From: Marivita sp965656765 | GTDB taxonomy: Bacteria > Pseudomonadota > Alphaproteobacteria > Rhodobacterales > Rhodobacteraceae | DNA: 64,000 nt | NCBI RefSeq assembly: GCF_965656765.1 | Contig: NZ_CBFHLV010000008.1 | Span: forward strand, 11,241 to 75,240 | Direction of reading: 5' to 3' | Shown here: piece by piece, positions 1 through 8,822 of the stretch | Position numbering within the stretch: the first letter of the stretch is position 1 | Layout of the letters: every line of letters starts with the position of its first letter | Notes under the pieces: model-generated | The model's input: the letters and a program-made list of their open reading frames with translations, nothing else | What the model was told of the DNA's origin: nothing | The model's database searches: none | Made by a program: the position numbers and the translations under genes

Positions 1-2094
1 CGCGCCTTGCACAAACCCGCCTTCGACCTGTCCAATGTCAAGCGCGGGGTTCAGGCTGCTGCCAGGATCATGCAGAATATCTGTACGCAGAATTCGGTAT
101 TCGCCGGTCAACGTGTCCACGGCCACTTCGCTGATTGCGCCGCCGTAGGCAAAGTAAAAGAACGGGCGACCCTGACCCTTGATGCGGTCCCAGCTGAGTT
201 TTGGCGTTCGGTAGTAGCCGGTGGCCGATAGACTGATCCGTGCTTCGTAGGTCAGTTGTGCGACCTGCGCAAAGCTGTAGGTTTCGCCCTGGACGGTAAC
301 GTTGCCTTCGGCAAAGACCACATCATGCGCGTCACATTGGTGGAGGCTCGCCAGATGGTTCGCCATCCGGTCGCGGATCGTGTCGCAGGCCACCTTGACT
401 GCCATGCCATTCAGGTCCGACCCGGAAGAGGCTGCTGTGGCCGAGGTGTTCGGCACCTTGGCCGTATCCGTCGCGGTGATCTTGACCATCTCCAGCGGCA
501 CGCCAAAACGATCTGCTGCCACCTGCGCCACCTTTTGGAACAGGCCTTGTCCCATCTCGGTGCCGCCGTGGTTCATATGGATCGACCCATCCTGGTACAC
601 ATGCACCAGCGCGCCCGCTTGGTTCAGATGCGTGAGTGTGAACGAAATACCGAACTTTACAGGCGAAAAGGCGATGCCCTTTTTGATCACAGCATTGTCC
701 GCGTTCCATTCTGTCACCGCGGCGCGGCGTGCGGCGTACCCGGACGATTCCAGCAGCCGGTCTGTCATCTCGTGCAGAATGAAATCCTCGACAACTTGGC
801 CGTAGGGTGTGGTTTGCCCTGCCTCAGCACCCATTGCGCCAGTGTTCTCGACCAGCTCTTCAGACCCGCGCGAGGCGATGTCCTGCTCCTTCATCTTGCC
901 AGGTAAACTCCGGGGGGGCGCCGGAGGCGCGGGGGGCTGGCCCCCCTCAACCTCAGGCAAATAGTAATTTGCCTGACGCACAGTGACCGGGTCGAGACCA
1001 ATGTCATGCGCGATATGGTCCATAACCCGTTCGATCCCCAGCATGCCCTGCGGGCCGCCGAACCCGCGAAAGGCGGTGGCGCTTTGGGTATTGGTCTTGA
1101 GCCGGTGGCTCTCAATCCGCGCATTTGGCAGGTGATAGGCGTTGTCGGCATGCAGCATCGCGCGGTCGGCGACCGGGATCGACAAATCCTGCGCCCAGCC
1201 GCAGCGTGTATATTGTTCGAACTCGATCCCGAGGATCGCGCCCTGATTGTCAAAGCCCACGCGGTAGGCGATGCGGAAATCATGTCGCTTGCCGGTGATC
1301 ATGAAATCATCGTCACGATCATAGCGCATCTTGGCCGGTTTACCGGTGGCCGATGCGACCACGGCGCAGGCAATGGCGAGTGCGTTGCCCTGGCTTTCCT
1401 TGCCGCCGAACCCGCCGCCCATGCGCCGGGTTTCGACGCGGACGGCGTGCATCGGTAAATGTAGCGCATGGGCAACTTTGTGTTGAATCTCGGTCGGGTG
1501 TTGGGTCGAGGAATGCACCACCACGTCGCCGCCTTCCTGCGGCAGCGCCATAGCGGATTGGCCCTCAAGGTAGAAATGCTCTTGCCCACCCATTTCGATC
1601 ACGCCACTGATCTGGCGTGGGGCGGTGTCGATGGCTTCGCCCGCATCTCCCTTTTCCCAGATGCGTGGCCCGTCCTCGAACCGGCTGTCTGCGGCCAGCG
1701 CCTCGTCGATGGTCAGGATCGCGTCGCGTTCGGCATAGCTGATCTGACCAAGACGCGCCGCCTTTCGGGCGGCGAGGTGGCTGGTGGCTGCGACCAGAAA
1801 AACGGGCTGGCCCAGATATTTGATCGAGGCTCCGGACAACATCGGTTCGTCGTGGTTTGAGGGAGAACAATCGCAATCGCTGGGCAGGTCCTTAGCCTCC
1901 CAAACTGCGACTACACCGGGCGCAGCGCGCACCTCGTCCAGATTGATCGAGGTGATGCGACCAGCGGCAATCGTGCTTAGGCCGAATGCCAGGTGCAGCG
2001 TGTTTTGTGGAGTGGGAATGTCATCGACATAGCGCGCCTGTCCTGTGACATGCAGGCGGGCGGCATCATGGGGCAGGGGTTTTGCGACACTCAT
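1..2094 (-). CDS. xdhB: Xanthine dehydrogenase molybdopterin-binding subunit XdhB (partial, C-terminus off window)
   Basis: Large molybdenum-cofactor subunit of xanthine dehydrogenase, which oxidises hypoxanthine and xanthine to urate in the cytoplasm together with XdhA. The frame is open from the ATG at 2094 to the left edge (about 698 residues; the family usually has about 770-800, so roughly 80-100 residues are missing). Visible family motifs are GGGFGGKESQ near residue 225, AFRGFGGPQG, GGTEMGQGLFQKVAQ and, at the edge, DIGQVEGGFVQG. The start overlaps the xdhA stop by 4 nt (ATGA), so the two are translationally coupled. Odd: residues about 380-402 (PEVEGGQPPAPPAPPRSLPG and following) are encoded by a GC-palindrome repeat inserted in frame between the NYY and QTTPYG segments. 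Confidence 0.95.
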   Translation of the reverse strand, partial: MSVAKPLPHDAARLHVTGQARYVDDIPTPQNTLHLAFGLSTIAAGRITSINLDEVRAAPGVVAVWEAKDLPSDCDCSPSNHDEPMLSGASIKYLGQPVFLVAATSHLAARKAARLGQISYAERDAILTIDEALAADSRFEDGPRIWEKGDAGEAIDTAPRQISGVIEMGGQEHFYLEGQSAMALPQEGGDVVVHSSTQHPTEIQHKVAHALHLPMHAVRVETRRMGGGFGGKESQGNALAIACAVVASATGKPAKMRYDRDDDFMITGKRHDFRIAYRVGFDNQGAILGIEFEQYTRCGWAQDLSIPVADRAMLHADNAYHLPNARIESHRLKTNTQSATAFRGFGGPQGMLGIERVMDHIAHDIGLDPVTVRQANYYLPEVEGGQPPAPPAPPRSLPGKMKEQDIASRGSEELVENTGAMGAEAGQTTPYGQVVEDFILHEMTDRLLESSGYAARRAAVTEWNADNAVIKKGIAFSPVKFGISFTLTHLNQAGALVHVYQDGSIHMNHGGTEMGQGLFQKVAQVAADRFGVPLEMVKITATDTAKVPNTSATAASSGSDLNGMAVKVACDTIRDRMANHLASLHQCDAHDVVFAEGNVTVQGETYSFAQVAQLTYEARISLSATGYYRTPKLSWDRIKGQGRPFFYFAYGGAISEVAVDTLTGEYRILRTDILHDPGSSLNPALDIGQVEGGFVQGA
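889..947 (-). repeat. GC-palindromic repeat inside xdhB (variant form)
   Basis: Two adjacent hairpins lie in the coding sequence: GGGGGGC/GCCCCCC with a 2-nt loop at 931-946, and GCGCC/GGCGC with a GGA loop at 918-930. On the minus strand they are followed by CCGGAGTTTACC and TGGCAAGATGAAG. The architecture (G-run palindrome, C-run, GAG-TTT, short tail) matches the dispersed repeat found elsewhere in this window, but the tail differs from TGAACCAGAGAAG. The reading frame of xdhB passes through it without a stop. Assignment to the same family is inference. Confidence 0.6.
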
Positions 2095-3491
2095 GACGAC
2101 ACGTCCAAGACATTTGACTGAGTGCCTTGATCCTCGTGCCAATAGCGCAACAACATGTTTTCCGCAGCCCGTAGACGATAATCAGCAGAGGCCCGCATAT
2201 CGGTCAGTGGGGCAAAGTCATCGGCCATTTTGGCCATCGCGGTGCGGATTGTGTTCTCGGTCCACTTGGCCCCTTTTAGGACCGCTTCGACCGTGCCTGC
2301 GCGTTTCGGGGTACCAGCCATGCCGCCGAACGCGATGCGGGCATCTGTGACGAGGCCGTCTGCGATGGTGATGTTGAACGCACCGCAGACGGCAGAGATA
2401 TCCTGGTCAAAGCGTTTGGACAGTTTGTAGACTTTCAAGCCCGGGGCGTGGCGCGGGAGAGTGACGGCTTCCACGAATTCGCCTTTGGCCCTGTCCTGTT
2501 TGCCGTAGTCGATAAAAAAGTCTTCCAACGCCATGTCGCGGCAGTGGTCGCCGGCGCGCAGATGCAGGGTTGCACCAAGGGCAATTAAGGCTGGAGGATT
2601 GTCGCCAATGGGTGAGCCGTTGGCGATGTTGCCACCAATGGTGGCTGCTGCGCGCACCTGTGCCGAGCCATACCGGCGGATCATTTCAGCATAAGATGGA
2701 TGTAGATCTTTGACTGCCGCCAGCACGCGGTCCATCGTGACCCCCGCACCGATCCGGAGGGTGTCTTCGGAGTCCGCGATCTCCTGCAGATCGCGGCAGC
2801 GGTTGAGAAAGATCACCTCATCCAGATCGCGCAAGGATTTCGTGACCCAGAGACCCACATCCGTGGCACCTGCGATCAGGGTTGCGTCGGGGCGCGCGGC
2901 GTAGGCGGTGGCAAGCTCCTCTAGCGTTTCGGGGGCATCGACGCCGGGGGGCTGTCTGCCCCCCGGACCCCCCGAAGGATATTTATGAACCAGAGAAGCA
3001 GGGGGAGCGTCTTTCATCCAATCGGGCACGGGCTGGTCGGTGGCGGCTTGTGCTGCGCGGATGATTGGGGCGTAGCCGGTGCAGCGGCAGAGATTGCCCG
3101 CGAGCGCATCGTCGTGGCCAGTGTCACCATTCAAATGCGCCACCGCCATCGACACGACAAAGCCAGGAGTACAAAAGCCGCATTGCGAGCCGTGGTGGTC
3201 GATCATCGCCTGTTGAACCGGGTGCAGAGTGCCGTCCGGGCCGCTGATGCCTTCGACCGTGCGCACGGCGCATCCCTGAAGCTGCGGCAGAAACAGGATG
3301 CAGGCGTTCAGTACACGTGCGCCGCGTGCGTCTGTGACCATCACCGTGCAGGCGCCGCAATCACCTTCGTTGCAGCCTTCCTTGGTTCCCGTCAGCCCAC
3401 GTTCGTCACGCAGCCAGTCAAGCAGTGTCACCGTCGGCGACACGTCCTGCAGTTCCACGCTCTCTCCGTTCAGAAGAAAGGTGATGTCCAT
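2091..3491 (-). CDS. xdhA: Xanthine dehydrogenase small subunit XdhA (2Fe-2S and FAD)
   Basis: Electron-transfer subunit of xanthine dehydrogenase, carrying electrons from the molybdenum site of XdhB through two 2Fe-2S clusters to FAD and NAD+. The first cluster motif is C40-x4-C45-x2-C48 with C64; the second is C104-G-F-C107 with C135-R-C137. The FAD-binding segment reads ATIGGNIANGSPIGD. Length 466 aa is normal for bacterial XdhA plus an insertion. Residues about 163-184, between the iron-sulfur and FAD domains, come from an in-frame copy of a dispersed palindromic repeat. First gene of an xdhA-xdhB operon; the XDH accessory gene xdhC would be expected to the left of the window. Confidence 0.97.
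   Translation of the reverse strand: MDITFLLNGESVELQDVSPTVTLLDWLRDERGLTGTKEGCNEGDCGACTVMVTDARGARVLNACILFLPQLQGCAVRTVEGISGPDGTLHPVQQAMIDHHGSQCGFCTPGFVVSMAVAHLNGDTGHDDALAGNLCRCTGYAPIIRAAQAATDQPVPDWMKDAPPASLVHKYPSGGPGGRQPPGVDAPETLEELATAYAARPDATLIAGATDVGLWVTKSLRDLDEVIFLNRCRDLQEIADSEDTLRIGAGVTMDRVLAAVKDLHPSYAEMIRRYGSAQVRAAATIGGNIANGSPIGDNPPALIALGATLHLRAGDHCRDMALEDFFIDYGKQDRAKGEFVEAVTLPRHAPGLKVYKLSKRFDQDISAVCGAFNITIADGLVTDARIAFGGMAGTPKRAGTVEAVLKGAKWTENTIRTAMAKMADDFAPLTDMRASADYRLRAAENMLLRYWHEDQGTQSNVLDVSS
2945..2998 (+). repeat. Dispersed palindromic repeat, copy inside xdhA
   Basis: Read on the plus strand: hairpin GGGGGGC, loop TGTCT, GCCCCCC (2946-2964), then a C-run and GGATATTTATGAACCAGAGAAG split across 2977-2998. 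The last 17 bases match TTTNTGAACCAGAGAAG found in intergenic copies at 27.2 and 32.6 kb. Here the element lies antisense within xdhA and is translated in frame, giving residues around SLVHKYPSGGPGGRQPPG. Confidence 0.9.
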
Positions 3492-3816
3492 GTGATATAA
3501 CCTGCCGCCTTACCATTCGCCCCTGTTTTTGCGCGCCCTCGATGCGGCGTAGAAAGTGCGCGGGGTATCCCTGCTATACCTCAAGGCTAGGCAAGGCGGT
3601 GCCGGTTTTGCAAGCGAAAAAGATCCCGTCGGGAAGGTCGCGCCGATGGGCCTAGGCAGGATTGCTGGAAATTTGGGCGTTGAAAGGACTGACGCTAGGG
3701 CCTTGCTATGCGAATGGCCTGAAAGTCAGGCGTGACACAGCGTGAGTTTAGAATTCGGGATGAAATCCGAGGTCTGGGGCTTTCGCATGATCCAACCCCA
3801 GCATATCGTGGCAGCC
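3492..3816. promoter_or_regulatory. Intergenic region with candidate dnaE promoter
   Basis: Divergent spacer between xdhA (minus) and dnaE (plus). No convincing gene inside. A sigma70-like promoter for dnaE is plausible: TTGAAA at 3680-3685, an 18-bp spacer and TGCTAT at 3704-3709. Both hexamers are imperfect, so this is only a candidate. No clear promoter for xdhAB was recognised. Confidence 0.35.
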
Positions 3817-6800
3817 ATGGCAGAACCTCGATTCATTCACCTTCGCGTGCATTCCGAATATTCGCTTCTTGAAGGGGCGGTTCGGCTTAAAAAACTACCA
3901 GATCTGTGCGTGTCCAAGGACATGCCGGCGGTGGCGTTGACAGACACCAATAACCTGTTTGCAGCGCTTGAGTTTTCAGTTGGAGCCGCTGGGGCAGGGG
4001 TTCAGCCGATCATTGGCTGTCAGGTTGATCTGCGCGTGGCCGACCCGGTACCGGGTGAACGGGCCAAGCCGCCCGCACCTGTGGTTCTGTTGGCGCAGTC
4101 AGAGGTTGGATACGAGCATCTGATGAAGCTTAATTCCTGCCTGTATCTGCGCCATGACGGGGAGCTGCCGCATGTCACGCTGGATGAGCTGGCACAGCAC
4201 AACGAAGATGTGATCTGCCTGACCGGCGGGCCGGATGGGGCGATTGGGCGAATCTTGCAGCAAGGCAATCGCGGTGCTGCCGAGGCGGTGATGCAGCGTC
4301 TTGCGGGGGTATTCGGCGATCGGCTTTACGTCGAGTTGCAGCGGCATCCCGGCGACACTGGTCTGCCGGAAAACGAACGTTTGACCGAACGCCCTTTTGT
4401 CGAAATGGCCTATGCGATGGGTCTGCCTCTGGTGGCGACCAATGATGTCTATTTCCCGAAATCCGACATGTACGAGGCGCATGATGCGCTGATCTGTATC
4501 GCTGACGGGGCCTATGTCGATCAGCAGGAACCGCGCCGTCGATTGACGCCGCAGCATTATTTCAAAAGCCCGCAAGAGATGGTGACGTTGTTTGCCGATC
4601 TGCCCGAGGCGACACAGAACACCATCGAGATCGCGAAACGCTGCGCGTTCATGGCCTATCGACGCGATCCCATCTTGCCGAAATTTGCGGATGATGAGGT
4701 CGAAGAGCTTAAGCGTCAGGCACGGGAGGGACTCAAGGCGCGATTGGCGGTGATTCCGCATGCGGCTGAGGTCAAAGACTATGAAGCCCGGCTTGAGTTC
4801 GAGTTGGACATCATCGAAGGCATGGGTTTTCCGGGTTATTTCCTGATCGTTGCCGACTTTATCAAATGGGCCAAAGACCACGACATTCCGGTTGGGCCGG
4901 GGCGCGGGTCGGGTGCGGGGTCGTTGGTGGCCTATGCGTTGACCATCACCGACCTCGATCCACTGCGATATCAGCTTCTGTTTGAACGCTTCCTGAATCC
5001 GGAACGTGTGTCGATGCCCGACTTCGACATCGACTTCTGCATGGACCGCCGTGAAGAGGTGATCCGCTATGTGCAGGACAAGTACGGGACAGATAAAGTG
5101 GGTCAGATCATCACCTTTGGTGCGCTCTTGTCCAAGGCGGCGGTGCGCGACGTGGGGCGGGTGTTGCAAATGCCGTATGGGCAGGTGGACCGTCTGTCCA
5201 AGATGATCCCTGTCGAAGGGGTCAAACCTGTCAGCATCGAAAAAGCGCTCAAGGATGAACCCCGCCTGCGCGAGATGGCGCGCGAGGAAGAGGTGGTGGA
5301 CCGGCTTTTGACCTATGGTCAGCAAGTCGAAGGATTGCTTAGGAACGCCTCGACCCACGCGGCAGGTGTGGTGATCGGCGACCGTCCGCTGGACGCGCTG
5401 GTGCCGCTTTACCAGGACCCGCGTTCGGACATGCCCGCGACCCAGTTCAACATGAAGTGGGTGGAACAGGCCGGTCTGGTAAAGTTCGACTTTCTGGGCC
5501 TAAAGACTCTGACGGTGATCCAATACGCGCTCGACATGATCTTTAAGACCGGGCGCCCATTACATGTCGCTGCGGACGGGACCGAGCTTTACCAACCCGC
5601 CAAAGGCGCGGAAAACGATATCAGCCATATCCCTCTGGATGACGAAAAAAGCTACAGGCTTTACGCCGCGGCCAAGACTGTCGCGGTGTTCCAGGTGGAA
5701 AGCTCGGGCATGATGGATGCGCTCAAGCGCATGAAGCCGACCTGCATCGAAGACATCGTGGCGCTTGTGGCGCTCTATCGTCCCGGCCCGATGGAAAACA
5801 TTCCCACCTATTGCGAGGTCAAGAACGGCTTGCGCGAACGGGAATCCGTGCACCCGCTGATCGACCATATCCTTGAGGAAACGCAAGGTATCATCGTCTA
5901 TCAGGAACAGGTGATGCAGATTGCGCAGGTTATGGCGGGTTACAGCCTTGGCGGCGCCGACCTGTTGCGCCGTGCGATGGGTAAGAAAATCAAAGAGGCA
6001 ATGGACGCCGAACGCCCTAAATTCGAAAAGGGCGCGGCAGAGAACGGCGTTGAGGCGAAGAAAGCCTCTGAGGTGTTCGACCTTCTGGAAAAGTTCGCCA
6101 ATTACGGCTTTAACAAGTCCCACGCTGCTGCCTATGCCGTGGTCAGCTACCAGACGGCGTGGCTCAAGGCGAACCACCCTGTTGAGTTTATGGCCGGGGT
6201 GATGAACTGCGATATTCACCTGACCGACAAGCTGGGTGTGTTTTTCGAAGAGGTGAAAAAGGGGCTTTCCCTACCGTGGGTGCCGCCCTGCGTGAACCGC
6301 TCTCAGGCGATGTTCGACGTGCAGGACGGGGCACTGGTTTACGCGCTGGGCGCGTTGAAGAATGTCGGCGTGGAAGCGATGAAGCTGATTGTCGAGGGTC
6401 GTGGCGACAAACCTTTTGTGAACCTTTTCGATGTGGCACGCCGGGTCGATCTGAAACGTGTGGGCAAGCGGCCTTTGGAAATGCTGGCGCGGTCGGGTGC
6501 GTTTGATCAGTTGGACCGCAACCGTCGCCGTGTGTTCGAAAGTCTTGATGCGTTGGTCGCGTATTCGGCGGCAATCCATGACCAACGCGCGTCGGCGCAG
6601 GTTTCGCTGTTTGGTGAAGCGGGTGACGACCTGCCCGAACCGCGGTTGTCGCCTGTCACCGACTGGTTGCCTGCAGAACGGTTGTCTGAAGAGTTCAAGG
6701 CAGTCGGCTTCTATCTGTCTGGTCACCCGCTGGATGATTACATGTCCGCTCTCAAGCGCAAAGGCGCTATGACGCTTGACGATGTTTTGGCCAAGGCGCA

Positions 6801-7317
6801 GGGCGGCCCATGCGTGGTCAAGATGGCGGGTGTGGTTGCCGGGCGGCAGGAACGGAAATCTGCCCGTGGCAACCGTTTCGCCTTTGCTCAGCTAAGCGAT
6901 CCGACGGGTGCCTATGAGGTCACGCTGTTTTCGGACACGTTGGAGGCTGCGCGCGATCATTTGGAGACCGGATCAAAGGTCATGGTGACTTGCGAGGCGA
7001 CGCTCGAATCTGATCAGCTCAAACTGCTTGGCCGGTCAGTTGCGCCAGTGGATATCGCCGTTGCCGACGCAGTGAGCATGGGGTTACGCATCTTTGTCGA
7101 TGAACCCGATGCGGTCGCGCATGTGGCGTCTGTCCTGACCCGCGCGGCAGATCAATTGCCGAAAGCGGGTAAGGGCCCGATCCGCATCTGTTGCCTTAAT
7201 GCGCCGGGTCTTCCGGGTGAGGTTGATGTGGCTTTAGCCCGCGAATTCCCCGTGACACCCGAGATTAAGGGCGCGATCAAATCGCTGGGCGGTGTATTGG
7301 ATGTCGAAGAACTTTAG
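3817..7317 (+). CDS. dnaE: DNA polymerase III alpha subunit
   Basis: Replicative polymerase catalytic subunit. The N-terminal PHP domain begins FIHLRVHSEYSLLEGA; the polymerase active-site aspartates lie in PDFDIDFCMDRR (D402 and D404 by this start); then come the palm/fingers with GRGSGAGSLVAYAL, the helix-hairpin-helix region, and an OB-fold near residues 1000-1090. About 1166 aa, typical of DnaE1 in the group. The frame is open upstream to a GTG at 3742, with ATGs at 3760 and 3787. I chose 3817 because relatives start a few residues before PRFIHLR; no strong ribosome-binding site decides it. It lies alone after the divergent xdhAB operon. Confidence 0.95.
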   Translation: MAEPRFIHLRVHSEYSLLEGAVRLKKLPDLCVSKDMPAVALTDTNNLFAALEFSVGAAGAGVQPIIGCQVDLRVADPVPGERAKPPAPVVLLAQSEVGYEHLMKLNSCLYLRHDGELPHVTLDELAQHNEDVICLTGGPDGAIGRILQQGNRGAAEAVMQRLAGVFGDRLYVELQRHPGDTGLPENERLTERPFVEMAYAMGLPLVATNDVYFPKSDMYEAHDALICIADGAYVDQQEPRRRLTPQHYFKSPQEMVTLFADLPEATQNTIEIAKRCAFMAYRRDPILPKFADDEVEELKRQAREGLKARLAVIPHAAEVKDYEARLEFELDIIEGMGFPGYFLIVADFIKWAKDHDIPVGPGRGSGAGSLVAYALTITDLDPLRYQLLFERFLNPERVSMPDFDIDFCMDRREEVIRYVQDKYGTDKVGQIITFGALLSKAAVRDVGRVLQMPYGQVDRLSKMIPVEGVKPVSIEKALKDEPRLREMAREEEVVDRLLTYGQQVEGLLRNASTHAAGVVIGDRPLDALVPLYQDPRSDMPATQFNMKWVEQAGLVKFDFLGLKTLTVIQYALDMIFKTGRPLHVAADGTELYQPAKGAENDISHIPLDDEKSYRLYAAAKTVAVFQVESSGMMDALKRMKPTCIEDIVALVALYRPGPMENIPTYCEVKNGLRERESVHPLIDHILEETQGIIVYQEQVMQIAQVMAGYSLGGADLLRRAMGKKIKEAMDAERPKFEKGAAENGVEAKKASEVFDLLEKFANYGFNKSHAAAYAVVSYQTAWLKANHPVEFMAGVMNCDIHLTDKLGVFFEEVKKGLSLPWVPPCVNRSQAMFDVQDGALVYALGALKNVGVEAMKLIVEGRGDKPFVNLFDVARRVDLKRVGKRPLEMLARSGAFDQLDRNRRRVFESLDALVAYSAAIHDQRASAQVSLFGEAGDDLPEPRLSPVTDWLPAERLSEEFKAVGFYLSGHPLDDYMSALKRKGAMTLDDVLAKAQGGPCVVKMAGVVAGRQERKSARGNRFAFAQLSDPTGAYEVTLFSDTLEAARDHLETGSKVMVTCEATLESDQLKLLGRSVAPVDIAVADAVSMGLRIFVDEPDAVAHVASVLTRAADQLPKAGKGPIRICCLNAPGLPGEVDVALAREFPVTPEIKGAIKSLGGVLDVEEL

Positions 7318-7401
7318 GCCGCCGCAAGCGGGATATTGCAGCCCTGCTGGACGTGTGGCCGCGCCATCGCTACGGTGCGCGTAGGGAGTGCGAGGGAAGA
7401 C

Positions 7402-8388
7402 ATGAACCGTATCGCTGCGATTGTGATCGCTGCAAGCCTCGTTGCAGGCTGCGCGTCTGACCCGCTTCGCGGTGTGCCGCGTCTGTCTGAAACCGATGTA
7501 AGCGACAGTGAAATCCAGATCGCGATCCGCGCCGAGGCTGATGGTGATCTGGCTGAGCAAGACACCACGCCTGTAGCACCCGAAGGACAAGGTTTGTTTG
7601 GACGACTGTTCGGCGGAAATGCTGCGCAGGATGCGGAAGCAGACGCGCCGGCCGAGACCGAGGTCGCCGCCGATCCGTCTGAGCCCCTCGAAGAGGTTGC
7701 AGCGATAGACGTGGCTGAACCTGCCCCGGCAGCAGCCCCGCGTCGTGGCCTTTTGGGCTTTCTGAGCCGGGCCGCGCAATCGGCGCAAACTGCGGATGAT
7801 ACAGATGGAACGGAGGTCGCCGCGCTGGCACCGCAAACGCAAAGCGACGCGGCCCCCCGTCGCGCCGCACGTGGTGGCCCCAAGCCCGGTGACCCAGATT
7901 ACGAGGTTGTCCCCATGGGTACAGTGTTGCCGTATGGGACGTTGGCCCGGGTCTGCGATGTTCCGAACCGGCAGCTTGGAACGCGCGTCGAACGATATCC
8001 GGAAGCGCGGTCAACCTACGCGATCTACGACTCACAGCCTGGGACAACGTCGCCTCACACCTTTTATGTGACCGGTTTTGATGACGGCTGCGCGCGGCAG
8101 TTCACCGCCGCTCTGGCGATGTTCGGCAGCCCTGAAACCCACGAGCAATTGCGCTATGGCCTGCCTGCAAAGGTGCAGCCCTTTTCGGAAACTGATGCGG
8201 CGTATGAAGTGGTGAAATCGCGCGTGTGTCGCGTTGGACGGGGTAAGCCATGCGGATCAGCCATGTCGCGGCTTGCGCGTAATACGGTGTTTGTCAGCGT
8301 GTACGAACGCTTTGGATCAAACCCGGTGTGGAAGACGATCCTGCTTCATGATGGCAAAGTGGTCGAGACAGATATTCGCAGCAATTGA
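7402..8388 (+). CDS. Putative lipoprotein, Ala/Glu/Pro-rich central region
   Basis: Exported lipoprotein of unknown function. The N-terminus MNRIAAIVIAASLVAGC is a type II signal peptide with lipobox LVAGC (C17). An acidic, alanine/proline-rich low-complexity linker (about residues 40-160) contains two short basic turns, GLFGRLFGG and RRGLLGFL. The C-terminal 160 residues form a compact domain with four cysteines. The start at 7402 follows AGGGA with suitable spacing; a longer in-frame start at 7336 would bury the signal peptide. It follows dnaE by 84 nt, possibly in the same transcript. I recognise no named domain; it looks like a conserved Rhodobacterales envelope protein. Confidence 0.8.
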   Translation: MNRIAAIVIAASLVAGCASDPLRGVPRLSETDVSDSEIQIAIRAEADGDLAEQDTTPVAPEGQGLFGRLFGGNAAQDAEADAPAETEVAADPSEPLEEVAAIDVAEPAPAAAPRRGLLGFLSRAAQSAQTADDTDGTEVAALAPQTQSDAAPRRAARGGPKPGDPDYEVVPMGTVLPYGTLARVCDVPNRQLGTRVERYPEARSTYAIYDSQPGTTSPHTFYVTGFDDGCARQFTAALAMFGSPETHEQLRYGLPAKVQPFSETDAAYEVVKSRVCRVGRGKPCGSAMSRLARNTVFVSVYERFGSNPVWKTILLHDGKVVETDIRSN

Positions 8389-8447
8389 ACTTTGACTTGG
8401 AGATTTCGACCAAGGGTAACCTGGCGTTTCTCAATGCGGCGCAGCGC

Positions 8448-8648
8448 CTAGTAGTGCGGGGGGCGTTCGTCCCCCATCACCATCCCGCCTGAGCCTTCGA
8501 CCTCGCGTTCCGCCTCGCGCATCATCAACATCTCAACCCGCGCAGTGAGGCGGTCGATCTCCTTGGCTTGGGCGGCCACGGTATCGGACAGATCGTCTGT
8601 GATGCGTATCAGATGCGCGATGCGTTCTTCGAGGGCGGTGATATCCAT
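8448..8648 (-). CDS. slyX: SlyX family protein
   Basis: Short 66-aa coiled-coil protein. The heptad pattern ITALEERIAHLIRITDDLSD continues through IDRLTARVEMLM, and the C-terminus ends in the family-typical PPHY. Function of SlyX is unknown. It is divergent from hisS, whose start is 175 bp away. The length is normal for the family. Confidence 0.85.
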   Translation of the reverse strand: MDITALEERIAHLIRITDDLSDTVAAQAKEIDRLTARVEMLMMREAEREVEGSGGMVMGDERPPHY

Positions 8649-8822
8649 GGCCCAGAAATGCGCATGCGATACGCCAATGGCAAGAGGCGATTGGGCGAGA
8701 ACTCTGTTCAGTTACCTAATTGTTATGAAGGTTGGGCAAACAGCGACCAGCACCTCTGCTTGCCCCGCTGTGCTACAGCGTTTAGAGGAAGCGCGACACC
8801 CAAGCCCAAGCGGGAATTGACC

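Noticed and set aside
332..1876. Several minus-strand open frames inside xdhB
   Set aside because: They lie out of frame with the xdhB reading frame, which stays open to the left edge and carries the family motifs.
4099..5358. Long open frame antisense to dnaE (419 aa)
   Set aside because: Fully inside dnaE on the other strand; no recognisable motifs, an expected shadow in GC-rich DNA.
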